A stretch of 64,000 nucleotides of DNA, taken from the NCBI GenBank assembly GCA_015075105.1, contig JABTUZ010000001.1:1313001-1377000 (forward strand), given 5' to 3'. The notes below the pieces were generated by a model. It saw only the letters and a program-made list of their open reading frames with translations, was not told where the DNA came from and searched no databases. Each line of letters starts with the position of its first letter. Positions within the stretch are counted from its first letter, which is position 1. Below, one piece after another: positions 20,088 to 28,441 of this stretch. Origin of the DNA: Leptospiraceae bacterium. Lineage in GTDB: Bacteria > Spirochaetota > Leptospiria > Leptospirales > Leptospiraceae. The position numbers and the translations under genes are program-made.

Positions 20088-21428
20088 TTATTTCAAAAAC
20101 TTTTTCTGATTTCGATAGTACGACACCCACGCAAGAAATGTCAAACCAAGAACAGGTAGAGCAAAATAAATATGCACCTGAATAAAACCTGCAATAAGTC
20201 CGAGCACTCCACCAAGAAACTGGATCATAACTAAATTTCCACCCGTATTGTCTAAGATCATTTTTTCTAACTCGTCAGTATCCAGCTTCATTACTTGCTC
20301 TTGAACAAGATGGGTAATATTAATTTGATGAACAATATTTCCGATTTGAATTTTTAAGTATCTACTTCCTTCGGGTGATCGCATGTATTCAATCAGTTTT
20401 TCTTTCGCATAATCTAAAATTTTAAATGAATAATCTCCTATCTTTTCCCAATTTTTCTTATCTTCTAAAAATTTTTGTAATCGATCGATTGCCGCTGGCA
20501 AAATAGTATCTTTAGAATACTTGCTCATCGTATCAACCCAATCTTTCATCTTTAGCAAAATATATTCTTGGGTCTCCAAAGAAGAAATTTTTTTTTGAAT
20601 ATCTACAACCAATATATCTAGTACTCCCAAAAATTTGTCTGTAGTTTCATCATTCTCAATAAAATCTTGTAATAGTTCTTGGAGTGCGTTATTGTCAAAA
20701 GAAATAATTTTCTTAATCCCAAAACCAATTGTGCCTATGGTATTTTTTTGTTTTAAATATTCATCAATGGCGTTATTCAAAATAATAGACAATTCAGGGA
20801 TTTGCTCTGAAACCAACTTTTTGATTAGCTCAACGATGGTTTCTCTATTTTCTTTTGACTGAATGTATTCTATAATTCTTTTACGGATTTCTACCCAAAG
20901 TTTTTCTATTTCTTTCGGACTTCCGGCAATATCTTTTAATGTGTCTTCCACTAAGTTAAACGTCTGAGACAAAATCTCCGGCCCTTTTTCTTGAAGAGAG
21001 CCTATAATCTTAGAAGTTACTTTTTTTCGGACATCTTCATTTTGTAAAATCTCATCCAACCATTTCTCTAAACGCTTAGTGCCTTTTTGAATTAGTTTTT
21101 TTTCGTAAACATATTCTAATAAAATGTCGGGAGCCAATAAATTTTTTTGAATACTTTCTCCCAAACTTTTTGCGATGTTCGCCTTATTTTTTGGGACAAG
21201 TCCTTCCCAGCCCAATACCTTACCCTGTTTTGGCTGAAAAAGCATTCTAATCGCAAGATAGTTTGTGTAATAGCCTACAACCCCCGCCATACAAATTACA
21301 AAAATTCCGTCTATCCAAATATTTTTTTCTAAAATAAGTAATTGAGCGACACCAAAAATAATCGTAACAAAACTAATCCCCCTCCGAAAAAAGAGGTCGA
21401 TCCTTCCAACATCCATACTTTTCTCCAA
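20088..21428 (-). CDS. DUF445 family membrane protein
   Basis: A 446-residue protein with two N-terminal hydrophobic segments (about 13-60) and one at the C-terminus (about 405-435), separated by a long alpha-helical region. The DUF445 signature is GYYTNYLAIRMLFQPK followed by VPKNKANIAKSLGESIQ (about 52-95). Family function is not established; members are inner-membrane proteins. It is divergent from the DNA methyltransferase gene and marks the left border of the accessory region. Confidence 0.88.
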   Translation of the reverse strand: MEKSMDVGRIDLFFRRGISFVTIIFGVAQLLILEKNIWIDGIFVICMAGVVGYYTNYLAIRMLFQPKQGKVLGWEGLVPKNKANIAKSLGESIQKNLLAPDILLEYVYEKKLIQKGTKRLEKWLDEILQNEDVRKKVTSKIIGSLQEKGPEILSQTFNLVEDTLKDIAGSPKEIEKLWVEIRKRIIEYIQSKENRETIVELIKKLVSEQIPELSIILNNAIDEYLKQKNTIGTIGFGIKKIISFDNNALQELLQDFIENDETTDKFLGVLDILVVDIQKKISSLETQEYILLKMKDWVDTMSKYSKDTILPAAIDRLQKFLEDKKNWEKIGDYSFKILDYAKEKLIEYMRSPEGSRYLKIQIGNIVHQINITHLVQEQVMKLDTDELEKMILDNTGGNLVMIQFLGGVLGLIAGFIQVHIYFALPVLGLTFLAWVSYYRNQKKFLK

Positions 21429-21581
21429 AGTTTTACATTCTTGAAATTTTCACTAAAAATCCAATCAAAAAAAAGCATCTAAAAACACTTTTTTATAATC
21501 ATTCTTCAATTTTATTTTACTTATGTCGTATAGCATTCCGCATAACGTATTTTTTATAGCTAAAAATATTCCTTCATTGCT

Positions 21582-22781
21582 ATGAGTCTCTGTACCGATA
21601 TTTATTCCATAGTCGAGGGCAAGACAGGAAGAATGAATAGAAATAATTTATCTCTAAAAGACAATAAAACCGAAGTAGGAGAATTCTGGACATCCATGCA
21701 AAGGCAATCCCACCCTATTCACTATGTAGTGAGTTACAGGGCTTCTTTTAAGCCTGAGCTTCCTTCTTTTTTTATGAATAAGTATTTGAATAAAAAAAAA
21801 TCTATAGTACTCGATCCGTTTGGTGGGAGAGGTACGACTTGCATTCAAGCCAATTTAGAAGGTCATTTTGGAATACACAACGATATCAACCCTGTATCAA
21901 ACTTTCTCGCAGAATCCAGAAAAAACATTCCTTCTATTTCTGATTTAGAAAAAACCCTAAATAAACTGAATCTAAAAACAAAAACAACAGAAGAAAGCAA
22001 TGATGAAGATATGCTCCACTTCTTCCATAAAGACACTTTGAATGAAATAAAAAATTTAAAAAAAATTTTTATAAAAGACAATTCACCTGAAATCAAATAC
22101 ATTATTTTGACAGCTCTCTCCAGACTCCACGGTCATAGCCCGGGTTTTTTTTCAGTATATACCTTCCCTCAAATTTCTATCGAACCAAAATCTCAAGAAA
22201 AAAATAACATCAAACGAAATCAAAAGCCGGAGTATAGAGAAGTAAAACCCAGAATCTATTCTAAAATGAAAAGAGATCTTTCTAAACCACTCCCCCCGTT
22301 CTATCATGAATTTTCCGCGAACAATTTATACTTAAATCAAAGTGCGACCAATATTTCTCTATTGAAAGATTCATCAGTTGATTTAATTATTACCTCACCT
22401 CCATTTTTAGACAAGGTAGATTACGCAAAAGACAACTGGATGAGAAAATGGTTTCTTGGTTTACAAGAAGAGCCAAGAATCAGCATATTCAAAAATCTTT
22501 CTGAATGGAATAAATTCATTTCCGATGTTTTTAAAGAATCATCTAGAGTGTTGAAAAAAAATTCATATATTGTAATGGAAGTTGGCGAAGTTCAAAAAGG
22601 AAATAACCAAATCTCCCTAGAAAAAGAGATTATCCAGAACGCAAAAGACACCTCACTCTATTGGAAAAAGACTTATATAAATTCACAAAAATTTACCAAA
22701 CTTTCCAATTGCTGGAAAGTGGACAATAACCTAAAAGGCACAAATTCCAATAGGTGCGTAGTTTTTCAAAATATAAAATGA
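21582..22781 (+). CDS. Orphan site-specific DNA methyltransferase (N4/N6 amino type)
   Basis: A 399-residue SAM-dependent amino-methyltransferase. The SAM site is motif [10 protein letters not shown] (78-86) and the catalytic motif IV is TSPPF (271-275). SPP followed by an aromatic residue is more typical of N4-cytosine enzymes, though N6-adenine cannot be excluded. Between them lies a family-specific block with [19 protein letters not shown]. No restriction endonuclease gene is adjacent, so it may be an orphan regulator or a defence remnant. The ATG at 21582 lacks a clear ribosome binding site and Met18 is an alternative. The TGA stop overlaps a downstream ATG (ATGA at 22778). Confidence 0.83.
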   Translation: MSLCTDIYSIVEGKTGRMNRNNLSLKDNKTEVGEFWTSMQRQSHPIHYVVSYRASFKPELPSFFMNKYLNKKKSIVLDPFGGRGTTCIQANLEGHFGIHNDINPVSNFLAESRKNIPSISDLEKTLNKLNLKTKTTEESNDEDMLHFFHKDTLNEIKNLKKIFIKDNSPEIKYIILTALSRLHGHSPGFFSVYTFPQISIEPKSQEKNNIKRNQKPEYREVKPRIYSKMKRDLSKPLPPFYHEFSANNLYLNQSATNISLLKDSSVDLIITSPPFLDKVDYAKDNWMRKWFLGLQEEPRISIFKNLSEWNKFISDVFKESSRVLKKNSYIVMEVGEVQKGNNQISLEKEIIQNAKDTSLYWKKTYINSQKFTKLSNCWKVDNNLKGTNSNRCVVFQNIK

Positions 22782-23352
22782 AAAAAAATAACTTATTTAT
22801 ATCTGAGCCAAAAAAAAACCAATTTTTTTTCGCATACTTATCTATTTTGCAGAAAAGATCACTAAAAAAAAATTACTACCCGCAAGGCTTTTGTGTCACT
22901 ATCCAAAAGGTGCGTTAGGCGCATTTCTACTCGAATCGCTTATCGTAAATAAGCACAAAGGGTTAGACAAAAGAATTTTGAAACTAATCAGAATCCAAGC
23001 GTCCCTATCCGTAAATTGTCCGTTTTGTATAGATATGAATTCGGAAAACTATTCCAAGTTCTATATAACAAGTAAAGAGTTACTTAGTCTTCAAGACGAA
23101 AAATTATTTAATAACATAAAAAGCTTTTCCAAAAAAGAAAAAGTATGTATCCAATATTCAAAACTCTTATCCAAAAGTCCTGTTTTAGTTACTGATAAAA
23201 TCTACAGTGATTTAAAAATATATTTCAGCGAAAGCGAAATTGTCGCAATAGATTACACAATAGCCCAAGTAAATTTCTGGGCAAGACTAATCCAAGGGCT
23301 AAAGATTAGCCCGGAAGGATTTTCTAAAGATTGTGTGTATGACCCTAATTAG
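22778..23352 (+). CDS. AhpD-like carboxymuconolactone decarboxylase family protein, apparent frameshift
   Basis: The conserved part has the CMD/AhpD core with the redox CxxC motif [13 protein letters not shown]. Reading from the TTG at 22891 gives 153 residues, but homologous sequence clearly begins upstream in that frame ([12 protein letters not shown] then [13 protein letters not shown]), and that frame is closed by a TGA at 22804. The only sensible start is the ATG at 22778, coupled to the methyltransferase stop. It lies in another frame, so one base must be gained, or a -1 slip must occur, in the A9 (22810-22818) or T8 (22823-22830) run. This may be a sequencing indel, a real mutation or slippage. 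Family members are peroxidase or disulfide reductants. Confidence 0.72.
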
Positions 23353-23354
23353 AC

Positions 23355-23416
23355 TGCAATTGCATTTAAACTATACTTGCAAATATACTTGACATCTTCA
23401 TACTATTAACTATCTT
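23355..23416 (+). promoter_or_regulatory. Putative vapBC promoter and operator
   Basis: A perfect 10-bp palindrome TGCAATTGCA (23355-23364) is followed by TTGCAA (23377-23382) 18 bases before TACTAT (23401-23406). An alternative pair is TTGACA (23389-23394) with TATCTT (23411-23416) at 16 bases. VapB-type antitoxins usually bind palindromes in such positions. Assignment is by inspection only. Confidence 0.45.
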
Positions 23417-23434
23417 TAACATAGGAGGTTTCCT

Positions 23435-23662
23435 GTGCCACAAATATCACTATACATCGACAAAGATACTTTAACCAAAATAGAGAAAGCTGCGAATAAA
23501 GAAAAAATTTCGATTTCTAAATGGGTAGGTAAAAATATTAAAAAAGTAATAAAAGAAGATTATCCACAAGGATTTTTTGACTTATTTGGTTCTATCGCTG
23601 ATGAATCATTTAAAATTAAGCAATTATCCTTTAACCATGATTCTAAAAGAGAAAGTTTATGA
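23435..23662 (+). CDS. vapB: VapB-like ribbon-helix-helix antitoxin
   Basis: A 75-residue protein with a ribbon-helix-helix N-terminus (QISLYIDKDTLTKIEKAA, then KISISKWVGKNIKK), the DNA-binding fold of many VapB antitoxins. The C-terminal half should wrap the toxin. It starts with GTG 6 bases after a perfect AGGAGG. The stop overlaps the vapC ATG by 4 bases, the usual antitoxin-first arrangement. It should neutralise VapC and repress its own promoter. Confidence 0.85.
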   Translation: MPQISLYIDKDTLTKIEKAANKEKISISKWVGKNIKKVIKEDYPQGFFDLFGSIADESFKIKQLSFNHDSKRESL

Positions 23663-24063
23663 TTTATTTTTTAGATACAAATATATGCGTATATTTCCTT
23701 AAAGGATTATATCAACCGATAGTAGATAATATTCAAAATACTAATCCGAATAATATAAAAATTCCATCTATTGTTAAAGCTGAGCTTCTTTATGGCGCTG
23801 AAAAAAGTCAGAATAAAACTAGAAATTTAGCTAATATAAATAGGTTTCTTGAACCATTCGAAGTTATTTCGTTTGATGATACTTGCTCAATTGCATACTC
23901 GAAAATTAGATCATTATTGGAATTGAAAGGAGCTATTATAGGTCCGAATGATTATATAATTGCTGCGACAGTATTAGCAAAGAATGCAATTCTTGTAACA
24001 AATAATACAAAAGAATTCAAAAAAGTTCACAATTTAAAAATTGAAAACTGGACTGTGAAATAA
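23659..24063 (+). CDS. vapC: VapC-like PIN-domain ribonuclease toxin
   Basis: A 134-residue PIN-domain endoribonuclease. Acidic active-site residues are seen in YFLDTNICVYFLKG (Asp6), the VKAELLYGAEKS glutamate (about 42), the GPNDYIIAATVLAKN aspartate (about 99), and the closing LVTNNTKEF segment. Length and motif spacing are normal, so it looks intact. VapC toxins cleave tRNA or rRNA when not bound by antitoxin. The TAA stop directly touches the 8-bp target duplication of the following insertion element, so the insertion spared the gene. Confidence 0.92.
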   Translation: MIYFLDTNICVYFLKGLYQPIVDNIQNTNPNNIKIPSIVKAELLYGAEKSQNKTRNLANINRFLEPFEVISFDDTCSIAYSKIRSLLELKGAIIGPNDYIIAATVLAKNAILVTNNTKEFKKVHNLKIENWTVK

Positions 24064-24069
24064 ATGCAA

Positions 24070-24087
24070 GAGGGTGTAGGAAATTTT
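24070..24087 (+). repeat. Left terminal inverted repeat of the IS256-family element
   Basis: An 18-base end pairing with the right end at 14 of 18 positions. Shared blocks are GA-GGTGTA and AATTTT at identical spacing. The AAATGCAA duplication abuts it at 24062-24069. Confidence 0.8.
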
Positions 24088-24106
24088 GTGTAAAATCCTT
24101 TTCCGT

Positions 24107-25317
24107 TTAAATTTCCATTCTCCCTTCAAAATTTATTGCAAACTGATTAATCGCAGCACCCCAATCCCGGATAGGCATGGTCCATTTTTTTGATGCATTC
24201 TGCAGAGCCAGATACAACAGTTTTTTTGCCGCATCATCATTCTGGAAATGAAGCCCGGTTTGATCACTTTTCCGAAAACGTCATATTCAAAGACTCGATT
24301 GCATTGGTTGTGTAAATTACTTTTCTGATTTCTGCCGGATAGGCAAGAAAGTTGAATTATCTCATTCCATCTGTTTTCCAAAGTTTTGAAATCATCGGAT
24401 ATTTGAATCCATTTTAGAAAATTCCTGAAGTTTTAATTTTGCTTCCTCAACGTTAGTACTGCACGATAGATTTTTCAATCAGATGAAAGCTCTCTTTCGA
24501 TTTTTAAAGGAAACATGCTTCAGAAATTTCTGACCATATGAACGATACAAAGCTGAACTTGGCATTTGGATAAATAGTTTTAATCGCTTCCGGAAAACTT
24601 GGTAAGTCCATCAACACAGGCAATCAATATATCCTGCAACCCACGGTTTTTAGTTCAGTCAGGATTTGGAGCCAGAACGGATCCTAATTTTCTGGGATCC
24701 AGACTCAAAACCTCTTTTAAACCGTTCATGCATGACGCCGATAGCCATATGAACAGCCTTGTTTTTGACCTGACCATCGTCTCTATTTGACAGAACTCAA
24801 TGCATCAAGATAAATAATCGGATAGATTGAATCAATAGGTCTGGTCTGCCATTTTACTACTTCTTCGATTACACCATCTGTTACTGTGGAGATCAGATCA
24901 GGAGAAACTTCCAACCTGATAGATTTCCTGAAGATGAGCCTGGATGTTCGTGTCGTCATTCCTCGCTAATACATAGAAATTATTTTATCATCAAATCCAT
25001 TCCAATGGGTCTGGTTTTCTTGATTATCTAAGTTCAAATTCGGAATTTCGGTTAATTGGAACGTCGATTTCAGGTTTCAAAATCGCATCTTGATAGTCTT
25101 TTTCGAAAACCATTGCGGGGAATTGCCGGCACCATTTTGACGAGAATGTTTTCATAACCCAATTCATGGGTTGACTCGACCTGCCATCCAGCCTTCTCGA
25201 CTATAGCTTTGGTTAATTCTTTTTAAAGACCATTTTCACCGATCAATTATTTCAGGATTTTGTATTCCTTGATCAACTCTTCAAGGAGCTCGTCTTTTCT
25301 GGATTTTGTTTTGCCAT
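24107..25317 (-). pseudogene. IS256-family (mutator) transposase, multiply frameshifted
   Basis: Pieces of an IS256-type transposase appear in successive frames over about 1.2 kb, close to the full family length. After the ATG at 25317 come KDELLEELIKEYK, LIGENGLLKELTKAIVEKA, VSPDLISTVTDGVIEEVVKW, VKNKAVHMAIGV and, near the end, [18 protein letters not shown]-like text. Several single-base indels and an in-frame stop interrupt it, so no active transposase can be made. No large internal deletion is apparent. Its decay contrasts with the perfect target duplication. Confidence 0.88.
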
Positions 25318-25357
25318 ATTCTTTACCTCTTTTTATTTTCGGGTAAAAGATATTTCT

Positions 25358-25375
25358 AAAATTAATTACACCTTC
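25358..25375 (-). repeat. Right terminal inverted repeat of the IS256-family element
   Basis: The reverse complement begins GAAGGTGTA and matches the left end at 14 of 18 positions. It lies about 40 bases upstream of the transposase start and abuts the second AAATGCAA copy at 25376-25383. Confidence 0.8.
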
Positions 25376-25389
25376 AAATGCAACAACTG

Positions 25390-25490
25390 ATAACGTAGCT
25401 TACTCGCTTCCTCAGCTCTTGCATCGCTTGCTTGCAAGGGCTGGGTTGGACTTCGCCACATCGTGCAAAAGGCTTGTGCTACGTAGGGCC
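25390..25490. repeat. Palindromic attC-like element next to rpmE
   Basis: An imperfect palindrome of about 100 bp. The outer stem is ACGTAGC (25393-25399) with GCTACGT (25478-25484). An inner stem pairs CTCTTGCA (25415-25422 region) with TGCAAAAG (25464-25471). An asymmetric centre contains GTTGGACTTCGCCACAT. The right edge GTAGGGC differs at one position from the integron core GTTRRRY. The left edge does not match RYYYAAC well, so identification as an attC site is tentative. Before the IS insertion it would have started a few bases after the vapC stop, the usual place for an attC. It ends at the rpmE stop codon. GC content is clearly higher than in neighbouring DNA. Confidence 0.5.
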
Positions 25491-25690
25491 TATTTCATTT
25501 TGTATTTTTTCTTAAATTTATCCACTCTACCCGTTGTATCTACCAATTTAGACTTTCCGGTATAAAACGGATGGCAACTTGAACAAATTTCAACTTGTAT
25601 ATCACCCGCACTGGATCGGGTTTCAATAACAGCACCACAAGAACATTTAATCTTTGCGTCAATATATTTTGGATGGATTCCTTCTTTCAT
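25490..25690 (-). CDS. rpmE: 50S ribosomal protein L31 (zinc-binding type)
   Basis: A 66-residue protein with the L31 pattern: N-terminal MKEGIHP, cysteines 16, 18, 36 and 39 for zinc (CSCG and [10 protein letters not shown]), then [19 protein letters not shown]. It is the C+ zinc form. It follows rho by 16 bases and is probably cotranscribed with it. Its TAG stop abuts the attC-like palindrome, so any native terminator has probably been displaced. Confidence 0.97.
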   Translation of the reverse strand: MKEGIHPKYIDAKIKCSCGAVIETRSSAGDIQVEICSSCHPFYTGKSKLVDTTGRVDKFKKKYKMK

Positions 25691-25706
25691 AACTTTCTCA
25701 CCTTTT

Positions 25707-27128
25707 TTAAGAATTCATGCTTGCTAAAAATGCGTCATTTGTCTTAGTTCCCCGCATTTTATCTAAGAGCAATTCCATACTTTCTGTAATGCTCATAGGG
25801 GAAAGTACCTTTCGCAAAATAAATACTTTTTGGAGAACGTCTGGTTTTTGCAAAAGCTCTTCTTTTCTGGTTCCGGATCTGTTGATATCAATAGCCGGAA
25901 AGATTCTCTTGTCGGACAATTTTCGATCTAAGTGGGCTTCCATGTTTCCTGTTCCTTTAAACTCTTCAAAAATTACTTCATCCATTTTAGAGCCTGTGTC
26001 TATTAGTGCAGTAGCAATAATAGTGAGAGAGCCTCCACCTTCAATATTTCTTGCTGCACCAAAAAATCTTTTTGGTTTATGAAGGGCGTTTGAATCCACA
26101 CCACCGGATAAGATTTTACCGGATGTTGGGATAACTTGGTTGTAGGCTCTGGCAAGCCTTGTAATCGAGTCTAATAAAATTACAACATCTCTACCGTGCT
26201 CTACGAGTCTTTTTGCTTTTTCTATTACCATTTCTGCGACTTGTACGTGTCTTTGGGCTGGCTCATCAAATGTAGAGCTGACCACTTCACCTTTTACGTT
26301 ACGCGCCATGTCTGTAACTTCTTCCGGTCTTTCGTCTATCAAAAGTACGATCAAATACACTTCGGGGTGATTTCTTGTAATTGCATTTGCAATATTTTGC
26401 ATAATTACAGTTTTACCAGTTCTGGGAGGTGCAACGATTAATCCTCTCTGCCCTTTTCCGATTGGAACCATAAGATCTAAAATCCTTGTATCTAAATGAG
26501 AAGGATCAAATTCCAACACGAGTCTTTCATTTGGGTAGAGTGGAGTCAGGTTATCAAATAAAACTCTTCTACTTGCAATCTCAGGTGAAACCCCGTTGAT
26601 TAACTCAACTCTAAGCAATGCAAAAAACCTTTCCGATTCTTTGGGAGGACGGATTTGACCTTCTACTGTGTCTCCGGTTCTTAAACCAAAAAGTTTAATT
26701 TGAGAAGGAGATACATAAATATCATCCGGTCCAGGCACATAGTTGTAATCGGGGGATCGTAAAAAGCCATACCCGTCTGGGAGTTTCTCCATTACACCGA
26801 CTGCATGGACTTGTCCATCTCTTTCGGTTTGTGCTTGCAAAATTGCAAATATTAGATTTTGTTTTTTTAAACCGTTGGTATTTTCTACCCCCATGGACTT
26901 TGCCATTTCGGTAAGCTCGCCTATTGCTTTTTGCTTTAGAGCGACTAAATCAATCGGATCCGGTGTCGGTCCCTCGTAGTGCTTTTTTTTCTTTTTGTGA
27001 TTTCTGTGGTCGGAGTTGGAACCATTGTTTGAGATTTCCTGAGATGGAGAATCTACAACTGTAAGATTTTCAGTATCGACCTCTGCTTGAATAATAGGTT
27101 GTTCAGAATTTTTTTTTGTAATTGTCAT
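25707..27128 (-). CDS. rho: Transcription termination factor Rho
   Basis: The hexameric RNA helicase that terminates transcription. At 473 residues it has a Lys-rich N-terminal extension (KKKKK near residue 43), then the SAP-like Rho_N helix bundle and the cold-shock RNA-binding domain ([22 protein letters not shown]). The RecA-like ATPase has Walker A APPRTGKT (about 234-241), Walker [17 protein letters not shown] and the Q-loop [16 protein letters not shown]. All catalytic elements are present. It lies upstream of rpmE in the same direction. Confidence 0.97.
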   Translation of the reverse strand: MTITKKNSEQPIIQAEVDTENLTVVDSPSQEISNNGSNSDHRNHKKKKKHYEGPTPDPIDLVALKQKAIGELTEMAKSMGVENTNGLKKQNLIFAILQAQTERDGQVHAVGVMEKLPDGYGFLRSPDYNYVPGPDDIYVSPSQIKLFGLRTGDTVEGQIRPPKESERFFALLRVELINGVSPEIASRRVLFDNLTPLYPNERLVLEFDPSHLDTRILDLMVPIGKGQRGLIVAPPRTGKTVIMQNIANAITRNHPEVYLIVLLIDERPEEVTDMARNVKGEVVSSTFDEPAQRHVQVAEMVIEKAKRLVEHGRDVVILLDSITRLARAYNQVIPTSGKILSGGVDSNALHKPKRFFGAARNIEGGGSLTIIATALIDTGSKMDEVIFEEFKGTGNMEAHLDRKLSDKRIFPAIDINRSGTRKEELLQKPDVLQKVFILRKVLSPMSITESMELLLDKMRGTKTNDAFLASMNS

Positions 27129-27213
27129 GTCCTTTTTTAGGGTGCTTGCCTTTTAATTTAATTTGATTGAATTAAGATGTGATCTAATAGAGAACTTCTG
27201 AGCGTTCCAAAAT

Positions 27214-28365
27214 CTATTTATTTTTCTTAGATTTAACTGTCAAGGATTTCTTTATTTTTTCTTTGTTTTTTCCAATAGTTTTTATATTTTTTTTCAAACT
27301 ATTTTTAACAGAAACAGGCTTTTTTTTCTTTGATACAATTTTTTTCGATCGCAGTTTTGGAAGTACTTTCTTGACGGGTTTGGTTTTTCTTTCAATCGGG
27401 GTATCTTCTATAGTAGTTTTCATTTTTTTTGTAAGGTTTAACTGACGAATTCGATTTTGTAAAGTAGATCTTGGAATTCCTAGAGCCTTTGCAGTATGGG
27501 AAATGTTATTTCCGTTAGATTTCAAATAGTAGTAAATGTACCTGCTTTCAGTTTCATTCAAAACAACCTCAAGAGGTAGCTTATTGTGAAACGCCTCTTC
27601 TATAGAAGGAAAACTCATTCCATCTTCTCCCATTACAGAGAGCCTATTGCCGGGCAAGATAAACTGATACAAGAATCCGAGAGTTTTGTCTTTTTTCTCC
27701 AAAGGAATCACTCTCAAAATTCGATCTACCTGTTTTATATAAGTCTGCAAGAATTGGTTCGGAGAGCCTTTTAAATTTTCAATACTATTGGTTTTCAAAA
27801 AATTCGCAAACAGATCTTTATTCAAATCTCTTAAAAACCTTTCTGCAAATACAATTGAGTTACGAAAACTTGGTTTCACTAAAATTTCTTTTTCAAATTT
27901 TTCATTGTAAAAAACCGAATTCCCTTCTATATCCGTTGCAATTAGAGGATCCGGAAAATTCTCTAAGATTAAAGAAGTAAACCATTGAATCTTTTCATCA
28001 GGAGAGACCAATTGTTTTTTTTCTACTATTGGTTTTTCTTTCTCTTCTTCTTTTTTTACAGACTTAGAAAACTCTGCGAGAAATCTGGGCTTATCCCATT
28101 CTCCTACTTTTTCACCTGTCTCCGACAAAACCGGAATAAGTCGATTGGATTGAAAAAATACGATTAGATTTTCATGGAATGTTTTTTCCAATAAGTGCTT
28201 GGGGATTTTTTCATAAACTTTTCCAGACAAGGAAAGATCACTCATTTCCAATAAAATTTTATTTTTGGATAAAAAACCGACAAGCTCATCTGTTTCAGTA
28301 CTAATTACTGGGATCTCTTGCACCGGAGTCACTAGGAAATGTCTGTAAATAGATTCAATTTTCAT
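27214..28365 (-). CDS. CBS-pair/PAS/Fis-type HTH regulator with Lys-rich tail
   Basis: A 383-residue protein. Residues 1-105 resemble a CBS-domain pair (TPVQEIPVISTETDELVGFL and a second half ending ETGEKVGEW). A PAS domain follows at about 128-235 (NFPDPLIATDIEGNSVFYNE). A Fis-type HTH follows at about 268-312 (NISHTAKALGIPRSTLQNRI). The last 70 residues are extremely Lys-rich. The Fis HTH is that of NtrC-type activators, but the sigma54-contacting AAA+ domain is absent, so it probably acts as a DNA-binding sensor rather than an enhancer ATPase. It lies 85 bp upstream of rho in the same direction. Ligands and targets are unknown. Confidence 0.72.
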   Translation of the reverse strand: MKIESIYRHFLVTPVQEIPVISTETDELVGFLSKNKILLEMSDLSLSGKVYEKIPKHLLEKTFHENLIVFFQSNRLIPVLSETGEKVGEWDKPRFLAEFSKSVKKEEEKEKPIVEKKQLVSPDEKIQWFTSLILENFPDPLIATDIEGNSVFYNEKFEKEILVKPSFRNSIVFAERFLRDLNKDLFANFLKTNSIENLKGSPNQFLQTYIKQVDRILRVIPLEKKDKTLGFLYQFILPGNRLSVMGEDGMSFPSIEEAFHNKLPLEVVLNETESRYIYYYLKSNGNNISHTAKALGIPRSTLQNRIRQLNLTKKMKTTIEDTPIERKTKPVKKVLPKLRSKKIVSKKKKPVSVKNSLKKNIKTIGKNKEKIKKSLTVKSKKNK

Positions 28366-28441
28366 AAGCGTTTTCGCTTAAAGATTAAAAAAATGAATTC
28401 TAAAAAAAAAGAAAGAAATTTTTATTTTAAAAACTTAAATT

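Larger units (their letters stand above)
24070..25375. mobile_element. Decayed IS256-family insertion sequence, 1306 bp
   Basis: The element is bounded by imperfect inverted repeats starting GAGGGTGTA (left) and GAAGGTGTA (right end, reverse complement), matching at 14 of the first 18 positions. It is flanked by a perfect 8-bp direct repeat AAATGCAA (24062-24069 and 25376-25383), the size expected for IS256-family insertion. The inside encodes a full-length but frameshifted mutator-type transposase on the minus strand. It inserted directly after the vapC stop codon, between vapC and the attC-like palindrome. Confidence 0.85.

Noticed and set aside
21530-21560. Palindrome-like GTATAGCATTCCGCATAACGTA as an attachment site
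   Set aside because: The arms match poorly and the core does not fit GTTRRRY. Only its octamer shared with 25390 is kept as a side note.
22891-23352. TTG at 22891 as the true start of the AhpD-like gene
   Set aside because: Family-like sequence clearly continues upstream in the same frame and there is no ribosome binding site at 22891.
24599-24790. Plus-strand open frame of 63 codons inside the insertion element
   Set aside because: It lies antisense to transposase-derived sequence, has no ribosome binding site and no protein-like features.
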